NCBI RefSeq assembly: GCF_004028275.1
Contig: NZ_CP035033.1
Span: forward strand, 1,674,001 to 1,738,000
Origin: Hydrogenovibrio thermophilus
GTDB taxonomy: Bacteria; Pseudomonadota; Gammaproteobacteria; Thiomicrospirales; Thiomicrospiraceae
DNA: 64,000 bases
Direction of reading: 5' to 3'
Shown: piece after piece, positions 25,094 through 40,087 of the stretch
How positions within the stretch are numbered: position 1 is the stretch's first letter
Layout of the letters: every line of letters begins with the position of its first letter
Translations under genes and position numbers: made by a program
The notes under the pieces: model-generated
What the model saw: only the letters and a program-made list of their open reading frames with translations
Told to the model about the DNA's origin: nothing
Databases searched by the model: none

Positions 25094-27868
25094 ATGGAAA
25101 AGCATTTCGACCCTAAATCAATTGAAACAAAGTGGTATCAAACGTGGGAAAAGAGTGGCTACTTCAAACCACAAACCAGTACATCCGGCGACAACTACAG
25201 CATTATGATTCCACCGCCGAATGTCACCGGCAGCCTGCACATGGGACATGCTTTTCAAGACACCATCATGGACACCTTGATTCGTTACCACCGCATGAAA
25301 GGTGACGAAACGCTTTGGCAACCCGGCACAGACCACGCCGGTATCGCCACGCAAATGGTGGTCGAGCGCCAACTGGCCGCACAAGGTTTGAGCCGACACG
25401 ATTTGGGACGTGATGCCTTCACCCAAAAAATCTGGGAATGGAAAGCGGAATCCGGCGGCACCATCACTCAACAATTGCGTCGTCTCGGCGCCTCGCCCGA
25501 TTGGAGCCGTGAGCGCTTTACCATGGACGACGGGCTATCCGGCGCCGTCAAGGAAGTCTTTGTTCAGTTATACAATGAAGGATTGATTTACCGCGGCAAA
25601 CGCCTGGTCAACTGGGACCCGGTTCTGCACACCGCCGTCTCCGATTTGGAAGTGCTTTCCGAAGAAGAAATGGGCAGCCTGTGGCACATGCGTTACCCAT
25701 TGACTGACGGCTCCGGACATTTGGTTGTTGCCACCACACGCCCGGAAACCATGTTCGGTGACCAAGCCGTCGCGGTGCACCCGGACGACGAACGCTATCA
25801 GGCTCTCATCGGTAAAACCATTACCCTTCCGTTGGTCGGCCGCGAAATTCCGATTATCGCTGACGATTACGTCGAGATGGAATTCGGAACCGGTTGTGTC
25901 AAAATCACCCCGGCCCATGATTTCAATGACTACGAAATGGGTAAACGTCATAACCTGCCGATGCTGAATGTCATGACGGTCGATGCCGCCATGAATGACG
26001 AAGTCCCGGAGAAATACCAAGGCCTGGACCGCTATGATGCCCGTAAACAGGTCGTCGCCGACCTGGAAGCGGCGGGACTAATGGAAAAAATCGAGCCGCA
26101 TAAATTGATGGTGCCGCGTGGTGACCGCTCCCACGCTGTCATCGAGCCATTCCTGACCGACCAATGGTATGTGGCGGTGCAGGAACTGGCCAAACCCGCT
26201 ATTGATGCCGTGAAAAACGGCGATATCGAATTCGTTCCAAAGAACTGGGAAAACACCTATTTCGAGTGGATGAACAACTTACAGGATTGGTGTATTTCAC
26301 GCCAAATCTGGTGGGGCCACCGTATCCCAGCCTGGTATGACGACAACGGTCAAGTGTATGTGGCACGCAGCGAACAAGAAGCCCGCGAAAAATACCAAAT
26401 CGCGGACGACACAACATTGCACCAGGATGATGACGTACTGGACACTTGGTTCAGCTCGGCCCTGTGGACTTTCTCCACGCTGGGATGGCCGGCCAAAACA
26501 CCGGAACTGGAAAAGTTCCACCCGACATCGGTTCTGGTCACCGGATTCGACATCATTTTCTTCTGGGTCGCTCGGATGATTATGATGACATTGAAATTCA
26601 CCGGTCAGGTACCGTTCAAACAGGTTTACGTGCACGGCTTGGTTCGCGACGGCGAAGGCCAAAAAATGTCGAAATCCAAAGGCAATGTTCTGGATCCAAT
26701 CGACCTCATTGATGGCATCGACCTGGAAAGTTTGGTCGCCAAACGCACTACCGGCATGATGCAGCCGGAAAAAGCCGCTAAAATCGAAAAAGCCACACGA
26801 AAACAATTTGCCGACGGCATCGAATCTTACGGGACCGATGCATTGCGCTTTACGTTTGCATCGCTCGCCTCCACCGGCCGCGACATCCGTTTCGATTTGA
26901 ATCGCTGCGAGGGCTATCGCAATTTCTGCAATAAGCTTTGGAATGCAACCCGTTACGTTCTGATGAACACCGAAGGACAAGATACCGGCTTGGACGACAC
27001 TCAGGAAATCGAACTGTCGTTGGCCGATAAATGGATCGTGTCCAAGCTGCAAAAAGTGGAAGCCGACGTGGCGAAAAACTTCACGCAATATCGTTTCGAC
27101 TTAGCGGCCAGCACCCTCTATGAATTCACCTGGAATGAATATTGTGACTGGTACCTGGAACTTTCAAAGCCAATCATCAATTCCGACTCCGCAACCGACG
27201 CTCAAAAACGCGGTACACGCCGGACGCTGGTGCGTGTTCTGGAAACCATTCTAAGATTACTGCACCCGATCACGCCTTACATTACCGAGGAAGCTTGGCA
27301 GACGGTCGCGCCTTTAGCAGGTAAAGAAGGCGACACCATCATGTTGCAGCCCTACCCGACCAGCAATGAAGCTTTGGAAGACGAACTGTCCGAAAAAGAA
27401 TTGGAGTGGGTCAAGCACGTCATCATGGGCGTTCGAAAAATCCGTTCTGAAATGGACATCGCACCGGGCAAAAAATTATCCATTCTACTCAGCAACCTAT
27501 CCGACCAGGATAAGAATTGGCTGAACCGGAACAAGGTTTTCCTACAAACCCTAGCCAAACTGGAAGACATTACCCTACTGGATAACGAAGACGAAGCACC
27601 CGAATCCGCGGTTGCACTGGTCGGCGAAATGAAAATCCTAATTCCGATGGCCGGGTTAATCGATAAAGACGCTGAAATGGCCCGTCTCGATAAAGAAATT
27701 TCTCGTCTGGAAGGTGAAGTCAAACGCTTCAACGGCAAACTGTCCAACGAAAGTTTCGTTTCCAAGGCACCGGCCGCCGTAGTTGAAAAAGAGAAACAAA
27801 AACTGCAAGATACTGAAATAGCATTGAAAAACTTAAAGGATCAATATGCAAAAATCAGCCAAATCTAA
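25094..27868 (+). CDS. valS: Valyl-tRNA synthetase
   Basis: Class Ia aminoacyl-tRNA synthetase, 924 aa. The HIGH-type motif is in [17 protein letters not shown] and KMSKS is at 524-528 ([14 protein letters not shown]). A large CP1 editing domain lies between them ([19 protein letters not shown], then [19 protein letters not shown]), which removes mischarged threonine. The C-terminus is an arginine/lysine-rich coiled coil ([20 protein letters not shown]), typical of ValRS and not of IleRS. The last 23 bp overlap the SH3-domain gene, whose ribosome binding site (AAAGGA) lies inside valS, implying coupled translation. Confidence 0.97.
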   Translation: MEKHFDPKSIETKWYQTWEKSGYFKPQTSTSGDNYSIMIPPPNVTGSLHMGHAFQDTIMDTLIRYHRMKGDETLWQPGTDHAGIATQMVVERQLAAQGLSRHDLGRDAFTQKIWEWKAESGGTITQQLRRLGASPDWSRERFTMDDGLSGAVKEVFVQLYNEGLIYRGKRLVNWDPVLHTAVSDLEVLSEEEMGSLWHMRYPLTDGSGHLVVATTRPETMFGDQAVAVHPDDERYQALIGKTITLPLVGREIPIIADDYVEMEFGTGCVKITPAHDFNDYEMGKRHNLPMLNVMTVDAAMNDEVPEKYQGLDRYDARKQVVADLEAAGLMEKIEPHKLMVPRGDRSHAVIEPFLTDQWYVAVQELAKPAIDAVKNGDIEFVPKNWENTYFEWMNNLQDWCISRQIWWGHRIPAWYDDNGQVYVARSEQEAREKYQIADDTTLHQDDDVLDTWFSSALWTFSTLGWPAKTPELEKFHPTSVLVTGFDIIFFWVARMIMMTLKFTGQVPFKQVYVHGLVRDGEGQKMSKSKGNVLDPIDLIDGIDLESLVAKRTTGMMQPEKAAKIEKATRKQFADGIESYGTDALRFTFASLASTGRDIRFDLNRCEGYRNFCNKLWNATRYVLMNTEGQDTGLDDTQEIELSLADKWIVSKLQKVEADVAKNFTQYRFDLAASTLYEFTWNEYCDWYLELSKPIINSDSATDAQKRGTRRTLVRVLETILRLLHPITPYITEEAWQTVAPLAGKEGDTIMLQPYPTSNEALEDELSEKELEWVKHVIMGVRKIRSEMDIAPGKKLSILLSNLSDQDKNWLNRNKVFLQTLAKLEDITLLDNEDEAPESAVALVGEMKILIPMAGLIDKDAEMARLDKEISRLEGEVKRFNGKLSNESFVSKAPAAVVEKEKQKLQDTEIALKNLKDQYAKISQI

Positions 27869-28565
27869 TTCCAAAATGCGCCCTCTTCTCATTGCAGCCG
27901 GCCTGTCCGCTGCATTGCTTTATACAGGCGGTGCGCAAGCAGAATTACAAACCGGCTATACCCACTATGTCACGGATTCCGTTGAAATTCCGCTTCGCAG
28001 TCAGCCGGGCTACAAGTACAAAATTCTGAGAATGGTACGCTCCGGCGCTGCTGTGACAATTTTGGAAGTCAACGAAGACGGCTGGGCCAAACTGCTGTAC
28101 AAGCATAACGGTAAAGAAACCGAAGGCTGGATGCCGTCAATCGTACTGCAAAGCCAACCGATCGCCAAAATGCAGCTTCAAGAGAAAGAGAAAAAAATTG
28201 CTCGCATTGAAAAGCAATTGAATCAATTGAACTTGGAAAAAGAAACCCTTCAAAACCGTTTCAGTGATACCGATAACGAGCTAAAAGAAGTCAAGCAGCA
28301 AAACTTCGAGCTCAATAAGCAACTGGAAGAGATTGAAGCGATTTCGGGGCAATCCATTAAGCTCAATGAAGAAAATCAACGGATGGTGCAAGAAATCGAA
28401 CGCCTGAACAATGAAAACGCCATTATGAAAGAGCAAATCGATCAGGCGGAAGACGTGGTTCAACGTCAATGGTTCCTGACCGGTGGCGGGGTATTGTTAC
28501 TCGGCTTACTGTTAGGCCGCTTCTTCCGCATGCCAAATCGCAAAAACAAATGGAATACGCTATAA
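27846..28565 (+). CDS. SH3-domain, coiled-coil, single-pass membrane protein (YgiM-like)
   Basis: 239 aa. A signal sequence ([19 protein letters not shown]) leads to a bacterial SH3 domain (about 38-105: [20 protein letters not shown], then [19 protein letters not shown] and EGWMPSIVL). A long Glu/Lys/Gln coiled coil (about 110-200) is followed by a C-terminal transmembrane helix ([19 protein letters not shown]) and a short basic tail. This is the layout of the TIGR04211-type YgiM family of proteobacteria, whose function is not settled. The start overlaps the end of valS and uses an AAGGA site within it. The gene ends in a terminator built from the CCAGGCCTGG repeat. Confidence 0.85.
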   Translation: MQKSAKSNSKMRPLLIAAGLSAALLYTGGAQAELQTGYTHYVTDSVEIPLRSQPGYKYKILRMVRSGAAVTILEVNEDGWAKLLYKHNGKETEGWMPSIVLQSQPIAKMQLQEKEKKIARIEKQLNQLNLEKETLQNRFSDTDNELKEVKQQNFELNKQLEEIEAISGQSIKLNEENQRMVQEIERLNNENAIMKEQIDQAEDVVQRQWFLTGGGVLLLGLLLGRFFRMPNRKNKWNTL

Positions 28566-28596
28566 GCGCGTTTCAAAAGAACGCTTAATTGTGATC

Positions 28597-28623
28597 AAAA
28601 CCGCCAGGCCTGGCGGTTTTTTT
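28597..28623 (+). terminator. Terminator built on the CCAGGCCTGG repeat
   Basis: AAAACCGCCAGG/CCTGGCGGTTTT is a perfect 24-bp palindrome followed by more T residues, 31 bp after the SH3 gene stop. The repeat core (28604-28613) is the top of the stem. Confidence 0.85.
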
Positions 28624-28906
28624 ATATCTTCTTAACGTGCATTTCCCCTTATATAGTCCTACCAGACATCGTTTTTTACCTCAATATGTCCTAAACTCCC
28701 GCCAGGCCAGATTAGAAGCCCTCCATCAGCCTTCATCAGTAGGCAAACAAGTATCGTAAAGAACGACCTCACCACAGAAGAGCTTAAAAAAAAGCGAATG
28801 GACACGTGGGATCTAAAAAGCGGAAGGAAGAACCAAGAACCCAAAACACGAGCGGAAGAAGAAGGCGAAGAAGACAATATAAGCCGTTAAGATATAAATC
28901 CCAGGC
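28624..28906. other. Intergenic stretch before the rRNA terminator, no convincing gene
   Basis: A plus-strand frame from 28657 to the TAA ending 28890 is open for 77 codons without a start codon near its beginning. Its translation ends in a charged tail (RAEEEGEEDNISR). A 72-codon minus-strand frame overlaps it. Neither has a ribosome binding site or a recognisable family, so a gene remnant or chance frame is possible. Confidence 0.4.
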
Positions 28907-28938
28907 AAAAAAAAAACCCATCATAAAGACGGGTTTTT
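28907..28938 (-). terminator. Terminator of the rRNA operon
   Basis: On the minus strand AAAAACCC...GGGTTTTTTTTT, a stem followed by nine T residues, 11 bp past the 3' end of 5S rRNA. Confidence 0.85.
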
Positions 28939-28948
28939 AGGAATATAA

Positions 28949-29064
28949 GCTTGGGGATGACCTACTCTCACATGGGACCTCCCACACTACCATCGGCGCT
29001 AAGACGTTTCACTACTGAGTTCGGAATGGAATCAGGTGGTTCCATCTCGCTATGGTCCCCAAGC
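28949..29064 (-). rRNA. rrf: 5S ribosomal RNA
   Basis: About 116 nt. The plus strand shows the complement of a standard bacterial 5S, including the end-pairing GCTTGGGGA/TCCCCAAGC and the loop region corresponding to GAACTCAGTAGTGAAACG. It is the last gene of the operon; ends are estimated from the terminal helix. Confidence 0.95.
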
Positions 29065-29266
29065 AATTTGGTTATGTAAGCTGTCTGTTAAACAGACAAC
29101 CCACTGAATTCGGAAAAATCTCTTAAGCTTTTCTAGTCAGCTTATCTCATGCTATCTCACATGATGTCACAATGCGCTTAAAGCGTTCTTAATACTAAAT
29201 CAAGCTCGAACACGTCTTCACGTCATACTTCGAGTCATTGCTCAAAAGTTACTTTTGAGTTGTATA

Positions 29267-32122
<2,856 letters not shown>

Positions 32123-32563
32123 ATACAACTCAAAAATAACCTTGACCTTTTGTGTTGATCCATCATCTTTTAAATACATAAAAAACCATGTCTCAATCAA
32201 AGCCTATTTCGCTGCAATGACTAAAGTTTTACGCTGACATGTTCTCGCTTGAGTTTGTATCATCACACTTGCGTGTGTTTGAACTCTTTAAGATACATTG
32301 TTACCTTGGCATTCAAGCTGTTGGAGTTGCTTGAATGCCGGTCATACAGAATATGTCGGTATTCTGTATGTTTCTAACTACACTGTCGTGCGTCCTTTCA
32401 ATTTAACTTTTCAATATTGTTAAACCAAACATGACGCTCGACAGTCACTTAGAGATTTTTCCTAATTGTTAAAGGTCTACTTTTCAGTCTATTGTCACCA
32501 ATACGACTGTGAATAACCTCTGCTTTGTCTTTTAGTTAAAGCAGAACCTATTCACAGGTGTAG
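32123..32563 (-). other. Spacer between tRNA-Ala and 23S rRNA with two perfect hairpins
   Basis: Transcribed spacer of about 440 bp, no gene. GGCATTCAAGC (32308-32318) pairs perfectly with GCTTGAATGCC (32329-32339), and CATACAGAATA (32343-32353) with TATTCTGTATG (32360-32370). The end next to 23S carries half of the 23S processing stem. Confidence 0.75.
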
Positions 32564-32639
32564 TGGTGGAGCTATGCGGGATCGAACCGCAGACCTCCTG
32601 CGTGCAAGGCAGGCGCTCTCCCAGCTGAGCTATAGCCCC
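32564..32639 (-). tRNA. tRNA-Ala (anticodon TGC)
   Basis: 76 nt on the minus strand: GGGGCTATAGCTCAGCTGGG start, anticodon TGC in CTTGCACG, T-arm GGTTCGATCC, encoded CCA end. Standard place in the 16S-23S spacer. Confidence 0.97.
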
Positions 32640-32645
32640 ATTCAT

Positions 32646-32722
<77 letters not shown>

Positions 32723-32741
32723 AGGTCGTTCTCGTTTTTCT

Positions 32742-32780
32742 CAGTAATTCAGAGACAATTTATGTGAAAGCTAACTTAGG
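32742..32780 (-). other. 3' strand of the pre-16S RNase III processing stem
   Basis: The plus-strand sequence here (CAGTAATTCAGAGACAATTT, then ATGTGAAAGCTAACTTAGG) closely matches the minus-strand 16S leader at 34491-34530, so the two transcript parts pair over about 38 bp around 16S rRNA. Confidence 0.75.
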
Positions 32781-32800
32781 CTCGCGGCCGTCTTTGTCTT

Positions 32801-34352
<1,552 letters not shown>

Positions 34353-34490
34353 GTTTAATCTTTTTACTCGATTTTTTTGTGTGCTTGTCTGCACGAATTA
34401 AACACTCGAAATTAACAGGTACATGTTTCACATAAATGTGATTAACCATATACATAGTTGTCGAGATATTTATTTTTGGACAGCCACTTA

Positions 34491-34543
34491 CCTAAGCAAC
34501 TTCCACATAAATTATCTCTGAATTACCTGATTTTTAAAGAACT
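34491..34543 (-). promoter_or_regulatory. rRNA leader: boxA-like antiterminator and 5' strand of the 16S processing stem
   Basis: On the minus strand GTTCTTTAAAAAT (34530-34543) resembles rRNA boxA (TGCTCTTTAACA), the NusB/NusE site. It is followed at once by the 38-nt stretch that pairs with 32742-32780. Confidence 0.6.
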
Positions 34544-34599
34544 CTTGGTCTTGCTTTTCCTCAACTCAGTGCGCCGCACCCTGTCTCGGTAAGCCGCGT

Positions 34600-34629
34600 A
34601 TTATAGGCGCTTGATTTTATTTCCGTCAA
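34600..34629 (-). promoter_or_regulatory. rRNA promoter P2
   Basis: TTGACG, 18-bp spacer, TATAAT on the minus strand: a near-consensus sigma-70 promoter about 245 bp ahead of 16S. Confidence 0.8.
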
Positions 34630-34719
34630 GCTTTTTTTACGCTTTTTTTTCTTCCCCGTTTCCGCTCAATTCAACTCCCTTTACAGTGTTGTTTTGGCGT
34701 CTCCGTGAAAGAGATGCGT

Positions 34720-34747
34720 ATTCTATAGCCTCTCCAGTTTTTTGCAA
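34720..34747 (-). promoter_or_regulatory. rRNA promoter P1
   Basis: TTGCAA, 16-bp spacer, TAGAAT on the minus strand, with A/T tracts just upstream (34748-34776) that could act as an UP element. Tandem P1/P2 promoters are usual for rRNA operons. Confidence 0.6.
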
Positions 34748-34776
34748 TAGCTTTTTGCATCTTTTTTGAAAAAAAT

Positions 34777-37700
34777 TTATTCCATGTCCAAAATCGAGTT
34801 GGTTTTCCCTTTGGACGGTTGCTCTAAATTAAGCGGTTCCAGGTTAAGCCCTTTGTCTTTGATCTTTGGATCCTGGAAGGTACCGGTCACTTCATAGCGA
34901 TAAGTCACCAAGTCTTCATTCACAATTGGCACAATTTTCATTAAGGCATAAGCCGCGAGACCCGCTAAAGGCGTCGCCACTCCACTGATAGCAGCAATCG
35001 CGGGTAAGGTGCTGCCGACCGCAGGCGTGATTCGAGCCGACAAATCCAATTCGTTTTTAACCAAATCGATTTCACCGGTGACTTGTGCCTTGGCCGCGGG
35101 CGCTTTCAGATTCAACTCACGCAACGCAAACGTACCCTGATTAAAAGTGCCCTTGCCTTTAATGTCATCGTAAGCCAATCCGGCATCGGTCACATCTTGG
35201 ATATTCAGCTTTAAACGCCGCGCCAACGACTCAAAACTGAGTAACCCCAAAATTCTCGCCAGGCCTGGTTCGGCATCTTTGATCACACCGTCTTTAAACT
35301 CAAACGCCAGATCGCCCGTTAAGCGTGCTCTTGAAAAACACGGATAATTACCCGGCCATTGCAAATTGGCTTCAATCCAGGCTTTATCCCCTTTGAAACC
35401 TTTTCGCACCCCGATAAATTCTACCAATGCTTCCGCATTACGACTGTCAATCGACGCCTTGAGAAAACTTTTGTTTTCGGCTTTGTCATAACGGAAAGTT
35501 CCTTTAAAGGGTTCTTTCAATTGCGTCGGTTGCACCACGATGTCATTGACCAACATTTCCGAGGCATTATCCAGCAGTACAAAATCGGCTCGGGCCAAAT
35601 AACGATCATTAATTTGAATGTTTTTACCTTGGAACGTAATCTTGGTATTTTCTTGCGACTTGATCTCCGATTTCGGGCACGGTGCTTCCACACGTGTTTC
35701 TTCGGGTGCCTTGGCATCGACCTTCAGCTTCAATTTATCCAGTGCCACGCTGTAATCGTTCGGAGCCGTTTGATTAATCACCATATCCATATTCTGATTA
35801 TGAATTTGTGATCGAACGTAAGGCGAACCGGCCACCGACTCCCAACTAACGGTGACGTCTTTCAAATGATAATCTGAGACATCAACGGTTTTAAACCGTA
35901 TCGCCGACGGCAACCAATGCGTCGTTTCATTTTTCACTTCGCCTGAAACCTTCTCCCCACCACCGTCCTCCGGGAACCAAGCTTGTTTTATTTTTGGCCA
36001 GGCCTGCTGCCAGCCGGCCACATCCAGTCGATTAAAGTGCCCGTTCACACGCCATCCATCTTTCTTTAAAGCCAATGGCGATTCATTAAAGGCAATGGCT
36101 AAACGTTGCAACACCGAATCCTGCGTCGAATACAGGCCTTTCAGTGTCAGAAAAGAATCCACCGAAGCGGAAATCGCCAGTTGTTTTTTATCCTGCAAGG
36201 TCAACTGCGCTTCCAAAGTTTTAGGTCGCTGACCTCCATCAGCCAGCGCCACTTCACTGAACGGCGCCGGCAAAGCACTTTTCATCGTACTCAAGTCCAA
36301 ACGCGCATTAACGTTCGGAAATTTGCCATCCTCAAATGGAATCGCAATCTCCACTTGCCAAGGTAAGTCGCCCGAATACAACGCTTCCTGATAATGCGCC
36401 TCACCGGAGGCCTTGATGCGAGCCACTTTTTGCTGCGTATTGACTTGAAGGTTCGCCGGGCCGTTTCCGAATTCGGCCGTCATGCCTTTTGAGTCGACAC
36501 TTTTTTCCGTAAACGCCAAAGGCCCTGTCAACTTTTTAAAGGTGAAACGGTCAAACAAAGTTGCTTCCACGCCATGAAATTGAATGGTGCCATCAACGGT
36601 CTCTTCTTGCTTGGCATAACCGTGTACCGGAATCCAAATTTTCGGCAAGGATACGGAAACGCGCCCCGCCATCTTGACATCCTCTTTCAAAAAATCGTCA
36701 ATACCGACCATTTTCGCCAACGGCGAACTCAGCACGAAACGCTTGGCGTCAGTCGCCGACGCTTCGGCCTGCCCGGCAATTTGCACGGCAATGTTTTTCG
36801 TATCCAGGTGATTGATATCCACCACCACATTCCGGGCTTCAGCATTTTGAAGCATCGCCTTGTCGGCGGAAATTCGTAAATCATAAGGCGTAAACATCAA
36901 GTGCGCGGTGAACTTTTCCACCGCCGGCCAATCCGGTTGAAACTTCAATACGGTGTTGTGCACCACGCCCGTTGCTTTAAAGATGCCTTGCCCGTCTTTG
37001 AACGGAAAATCGTTTAAATCACCTTTCACCACCAGGTTCGCCGAGACTTGATCACCGGAAACCAGTGCCGTTTTCAACCATTTTTCCAAATCCGGCGTCA
37101 TTAACTTATAAGGCAGATACTGCTTCACAAAACTCAACTGTTTTGGCTCGATGTCGACACGGCCGTCCACTTGGCCTTCAAAGTCCCCCTTGGCGGTTAC
37201 CCGGACCGGCATACCGTCCAAAGTAAAATCGGCTTTCGGCACGGACCAACCTTTTAAGCCGTCCAGAAACTGGAAGTGGAACCCTTTAGGTAACTGCATT
37301 TGAATCGGTTTATCGTGCACCATAGAGATGGTCCACTCGATGGGGAAATCGGTTTTCAACCAGACATCTTCGCCACGCTTTTCGACAAAAAGATTTTTCA
37401 GTGCCAGGCCTGGGAGGTTTTCATTTTCCGGTAAATCCAAACTCGGAACCTGTAACGTCAACGACGACAAGGCGAGTTTATTCAAATCCACGGAACCGTT
37501 CACGTTTTGCAGTTCGAGCGCTTCCAGGTTATCGCCAAACCCTTCGTAATTCAGGTTCGCCATCAGCACGTTGAACAAGGGTTTGACGACTTGGAAATTC
37601 AACTTTTGGGCTTCAAACGTCAGCGTTCTATTGTCGGACAAACTCACAAAAATCGGTGAAACACTCTGCACATAACGGCGTCCCAAACGAATGCGTTCCA

Positions 37701-38613
37701 CCTCAAAGCGCCAATTTTCCAAGGCATCGCCTTTAAACTGATTCTCCGCCGTCCAGTTCAACGCCAAGCCAATGCTTTTCGGCAAAAGCTCATCATTTTG
37801 TGGCCACACCAAATCTTGCGCACTGGTTGTCACGTTCAACTTCGATAATTGCCCACGACGCATCTGAAGTTTCAAATCACCAAGCAATTCGCCGGTCGGT
37901 AACTTTTTCGACCAGGCCTGGGGCATCATTTGATATAGGCTTTCCAGAATCAAAGGGGTAAGCAGGTTGGTGTTCATTTCCCCTTCAGCCAAACGCCCCC
38001 AACTGTCGGTGGCGAAATCCCCTTTCATTTGCATGCGCGACACATCACCTTGCGGGCTGACCAAACTGGCCACGCCGCCAAACGACCATTTCAACCCTCG
38101 ATAAGTTTGAAAATTTTCAATCGCGACCTGGCCACTGGTATCATTTTCCACTGGAACGTCAAAGACGATGTCTTTTAACGTCATTGCCCGCCATAACTTT
38201 GAAAATGGAATATTCAAGGAATCCAATTGAAAGGAACGGGGTTGAGCCCCCGGTTGATTCAAAGCCGTATCGGAAAAGGCAAGTTTCAGGCCGGTCACTT
38301 GGAGCTTCTGACCATAACTGACATCGTAAATAAAAGGCGAAAAAATATTGAAATCGCCTTTAGCTTCCTGCAAAGCAGCGGTGACGTCCGCATCACGATA
38401 ACGAAGTTGCCGGATATCAAACTTGAGCCCCAGCCAATTTTGTTCGACGTCAATGCGCTCGACTTGAATTTGCGCGTCATTGAGCTTTTCGATGTAAGAG
38501 AAGAACTGGTTGGGCGCGTATTGCACCCACGTAATCAACAGCCTGACCACCAGCAAATAAACGACAAACAGGGCCAGTAAAAAAAACAATAGCTGTTGAA
38601 GACGTCTCAACAT
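34777..38613 (-). CDS. yhdP: YhdP-family AsmA-like envelope protein
   Basis: 1278 aa, close to E. coli YhdP (1266). One N-terminal transmembrane helix (LLFFLLALFVVYLLVVRLLI) anchors a very long beta-rich periplasmic body of the DUF3971/AsmA-like type. The family forms a bridge carrying phospholipids from the inner to the outer membrane, redundantly with TamB and YdbH. The C-terminal AsmA-like section has AYDDIKGKGTFNQGTFALRE, then AQVTGEIDLVKNELDLSARI and PLAGLAAYALMK. The start codon overlaps the rng stop (TGATG), and maf-rng-yhdP is the conserved gene order. Three perfect copies of the CCAGGCCTGG repeat lie inside the gene. It faces the rRNA promoters across 160 bp in the same direction. 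Confidence 0.93.
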   Translation of the reverse strand: MLRRLQQLLFFLLALFVVYLLVVRLLITWVQYAPNQFFSYIEKLNDAQIQVERIDVEQNWLGLKFDIRQLRYRDADVTAALQEAKGDFNIFSPFIYDVSYGQKLQVTGLKLAFSDTALNQPGAQPRSFQLDSLNIPFSKLWRAMTLKDIVFDVPVENDTSGQVAIENFQTYRGLKWSFGGVASLVSPQGDVSRMQMKGDFATDSWGRLAEGEMNTNLLTPLILESLYQMMPQAWSKKLPTGELLGDLKLQMRRGQLSKLNVTTSAQDLVWPQNDELLPKSIGLALNWTAENQFKGDALENWRFEVERIRLGRRYVQSVSPIFVSLSDNRTLTFEAQKLNFQVVKPLFNVLMANLNYEGFGDNLEALELQNVNGSVDLNKLALSSLTLQVPSLDLPENENLPGLALKNLFVEKRGEDVWLKTDFPIEWTISMVHDKPIQMQLPKGFHFQFLDGLKGWSVPKADFTLDGMPVRVTAKGDFEGQVDGRVDIEPKQLSFVKQYLPYKLMTPDLEKWLKTALVSGDQVSANLVVKGDLNDFPFKDGQGIFKATGVVHNTVLKFQPDWPAVEKFTAHLMFTPYDLRISADKAMLQNAEARNVVVDINHLDTKNIAVQIAGQAEASATDAKRFVLSSPLAKMVGIDDFLKEDVKMAGRVSVSLPKIWIPVHGYAKQEETVDGTIQFHGVEATLFDRFTFKKLTGPLAFTEKSVDSKGMTAEFGNGPANLQVNTQQKVARIKASGEAHYQEALYSGDLPWQVEIAIPFEDGKFPNVNARLDLSTMKSALPAPFSEVALADGGQRPKTLEAQLTLQDKKQLAISASVDSFLTLKGLYSTQDSVLQRLAIAFNESPLALKKDGWRVNGHFNRLDVAGWQQAWPKIKQAWFPEDGGGEKVSGEVKNETTHWLPSAIRFKTVDVSDYHLKDVTVSWESVAGSPYVRSQIHNQNMDMVINQTAPNDYSVALDKLKLKVDAKAPEETRVEAPCPKSEIKSQENTKITFQGKNIQINDRYLARADFVLLDNASEMLVNDIVVQPTQLKEPFKGTFRYDKAENKSFLKASIDSRNAEALVEFIGVRKGFKGDKAWIEANLQWPGNYPCFSRARLTGDLAFEFKDGVIKDAEPGLARILGLLSFESLARRLKLNIQDVTDAGLAYDDIKGKGTFNQGTFALRELNLKAPAAKAQVTGEIDLVKNELDLSARITPAVGSTLPAIAAISGVATPLAGLAAYALMKIVPIVNEDLVTYRYEVTGTFQDPKIKDKGLNLEPLNLEQPSKGKTNSILDME
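35259..35268. repeat. CCAGGCCTGG palindrome inside yhdP
   Basis: Read in frame as Pro-Gly-Leu (EPGLARIL). Confidence 0.9.
37404..37413. repeat. CCAGGCCTGG palindrome inside yhdP
   Basis: Read in frame as Pro-Gly-Leu (NLPGLALKN). Confidence 0.9.
37912..37921. repeat. CCAGGCCTGG palindrome inside yhdP
   Basis: Read in frame as Gln-Ala-Trp (MPQAWSKK). Confidence 0.9.
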
Positions 38614-40085
38614 CAGGAAATCACCACATCAAACTGCTCGATAAAGTAACCACTCTCGGCCTGGAACCGAATATTTTTATTTAAGAACGTTTCCAGCTCC
38701 GCGACATTACTGGACGCTTCGTCCAGAATATAGGAAACCACAGGTTCGGATGCAATGACACGATAAAAATCGGCATCAAACGATTTCGCCATGCGCGTGA
38801 TTTCTCGAAACACTTCAAAGGCAATGGTTTCAGGTGTTTTCACGGTACCGCGGCCATTACACATCGGACACGGTTCACACAACACCCTTTCCAGGCTTTC
38901 GCGCGTTCGCTTACGGGTCATCTCGACCAAGCCGAGATTGGAAATTTCGGTAATTGAGGTTTTGACCCGGTCACGCGCTAACTCGCGCTGCAAAGCCGAA
39001 TACACCACCGATTTATGTTCGGCATCATCCATATCAATCAAGTCCAGAATGATGATTCCGCCCAGGTTACGCAACCGCAACTGACGTGCAATGGCTTGCG
39101 TCGCCTCCAGATTGGTGCGATAAATGGTTTCTTCCAGATTCTTATGGCCGACAAACCCGCCGGTATTGACGTCAATGGTGGTCATGGCTTCGGTTTGATC
39201 GATAATGAGGTAACCACCGGACTTCAACTCGACGCGCTTTTCCAAAGCCTGCTGAATTTCGTTTTCAATATTGTACAAATCGAAGATGGGTCGCTCGCCG
39301 GAGTAGAGTCCAAGCTTATCAGACAAATCCATCACATAGCTTTCCGAAAACTCGACCATTTTCTTGTAGGTTTCCGACGAATCCACTCGAATTTTTTCAA
39401 TTCGATCAATCGGCACATCACGCAAGATATGCAGATACAGCGGCAAATCCTCATAAATCAATGCCGATTTTCTGGCTTTTTTGGCTTTGTCCTGTATCGA
39501 CTTCCACAGACGTTGCAGATACACCAGGTCTGCTCGCATCTCATGAAAATCCGCGCCTTCGGCGACGGTTCGAACGATGTAACCACCCTCTGAGTCCTGC
39601 ACTTCGGGAATCGAGCCAATGACTTCCCGCAACCGATCCCGCTCTTCCGGGTCTTCAATTTTCTGCGATACGCCAATCATCTTTTCGTCCGGCATATACA
39701 CCAACATACGAGAAGGTATTGTGACCTGCATCGTCAAACGTGCACCTTTCGAACTGATGGGGTCTTTGACGACCTGAACCATCACCTGCTGCCCGGCATG
39801 CAGGAATTTTGCAATGTCTTCACAATCTTCATCGGCCTGCTTGCCGATGGAACGTTTGCAAATATCCGACACATGCAAAAAGGCCGTCCGCTCCAGTCCG
39901 ATATCAACAAAAGCGGCTTGCATGCCCGGCAACACCCGATCGACTTTGCCAATGTAGATATTACCGACCAACCCCCGTTTGTTGGCCCGTTCAATCCACA
40001 CTTCTTGCAAAGCACCGTTCTCGACCCAAGCGACCCGGGTCTCGGATGGCGTCACATTCACCAATATTTTTTCTTCGTTATACAT
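38613..40085 (-). CDS. rng: Ribonuclease G
   Basis: Endoribonuclease of the RNase E/G family, 490 aa, which matures the 5' end of 16S rRNA and trims mRNA. It has the short RNase G form without an RNase E degradosome scaffold. S1 domain near 35-125 (LVGNIYIGKVDRVLPGMQAA), 5'-sensor and RNase H-like parts, the DNase I-like catalytic region with TIDVNTGGFVGHKNLEETI (acidic metal ligand), and the Zn-link CEPCPMCNGRG, whose paired cysteines hold the dimer. It follows maf by 2 bp and overlaps yhdP. Confidence 0.96.
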   Translation of the reverse strand: MYNEEKILVNVTPSETRVAWVENGALQEVWIERANKRGLVGNIYIGKVDRVLPGMQAAFVDIGLERTAFLHVSDICKRSIGKQADEDCEDIAKFLHAGQQVMVQVVKDPISSKGARLTMQVTIPSRMLVYMPDEKMIGVSQKIEDPEERDRLREVIGSIPEVQDSEGGYIVRTVAEGADFHEMRADLVYLQRLWKSIQDKAKKARKSALIYEDLPLYLHILRDVPIDRIEKIRVDSSETYKKMVEFSESYVMDLSDKLGLYSGERPIFDLYNIENEIQQALEKRVELKSGGYLIIDQTEAMTTIDVNTGGFVGHKNLEETIYRTNLEATQAIARQLRLRNLGGIIILDLIDMDDAEHKSVVYSALQRELARDRVKTSITEISNLGLVEMTRKRTRESLERVLCEPCPMCNGRGTVKTPETIAFEVFREITRMAKSFDADFYRVIASEPVVSYILDEASSNVAELETFLNKNIRFQAESGYFIEQFDVVIS

Positions 40086-40087
40086 GT

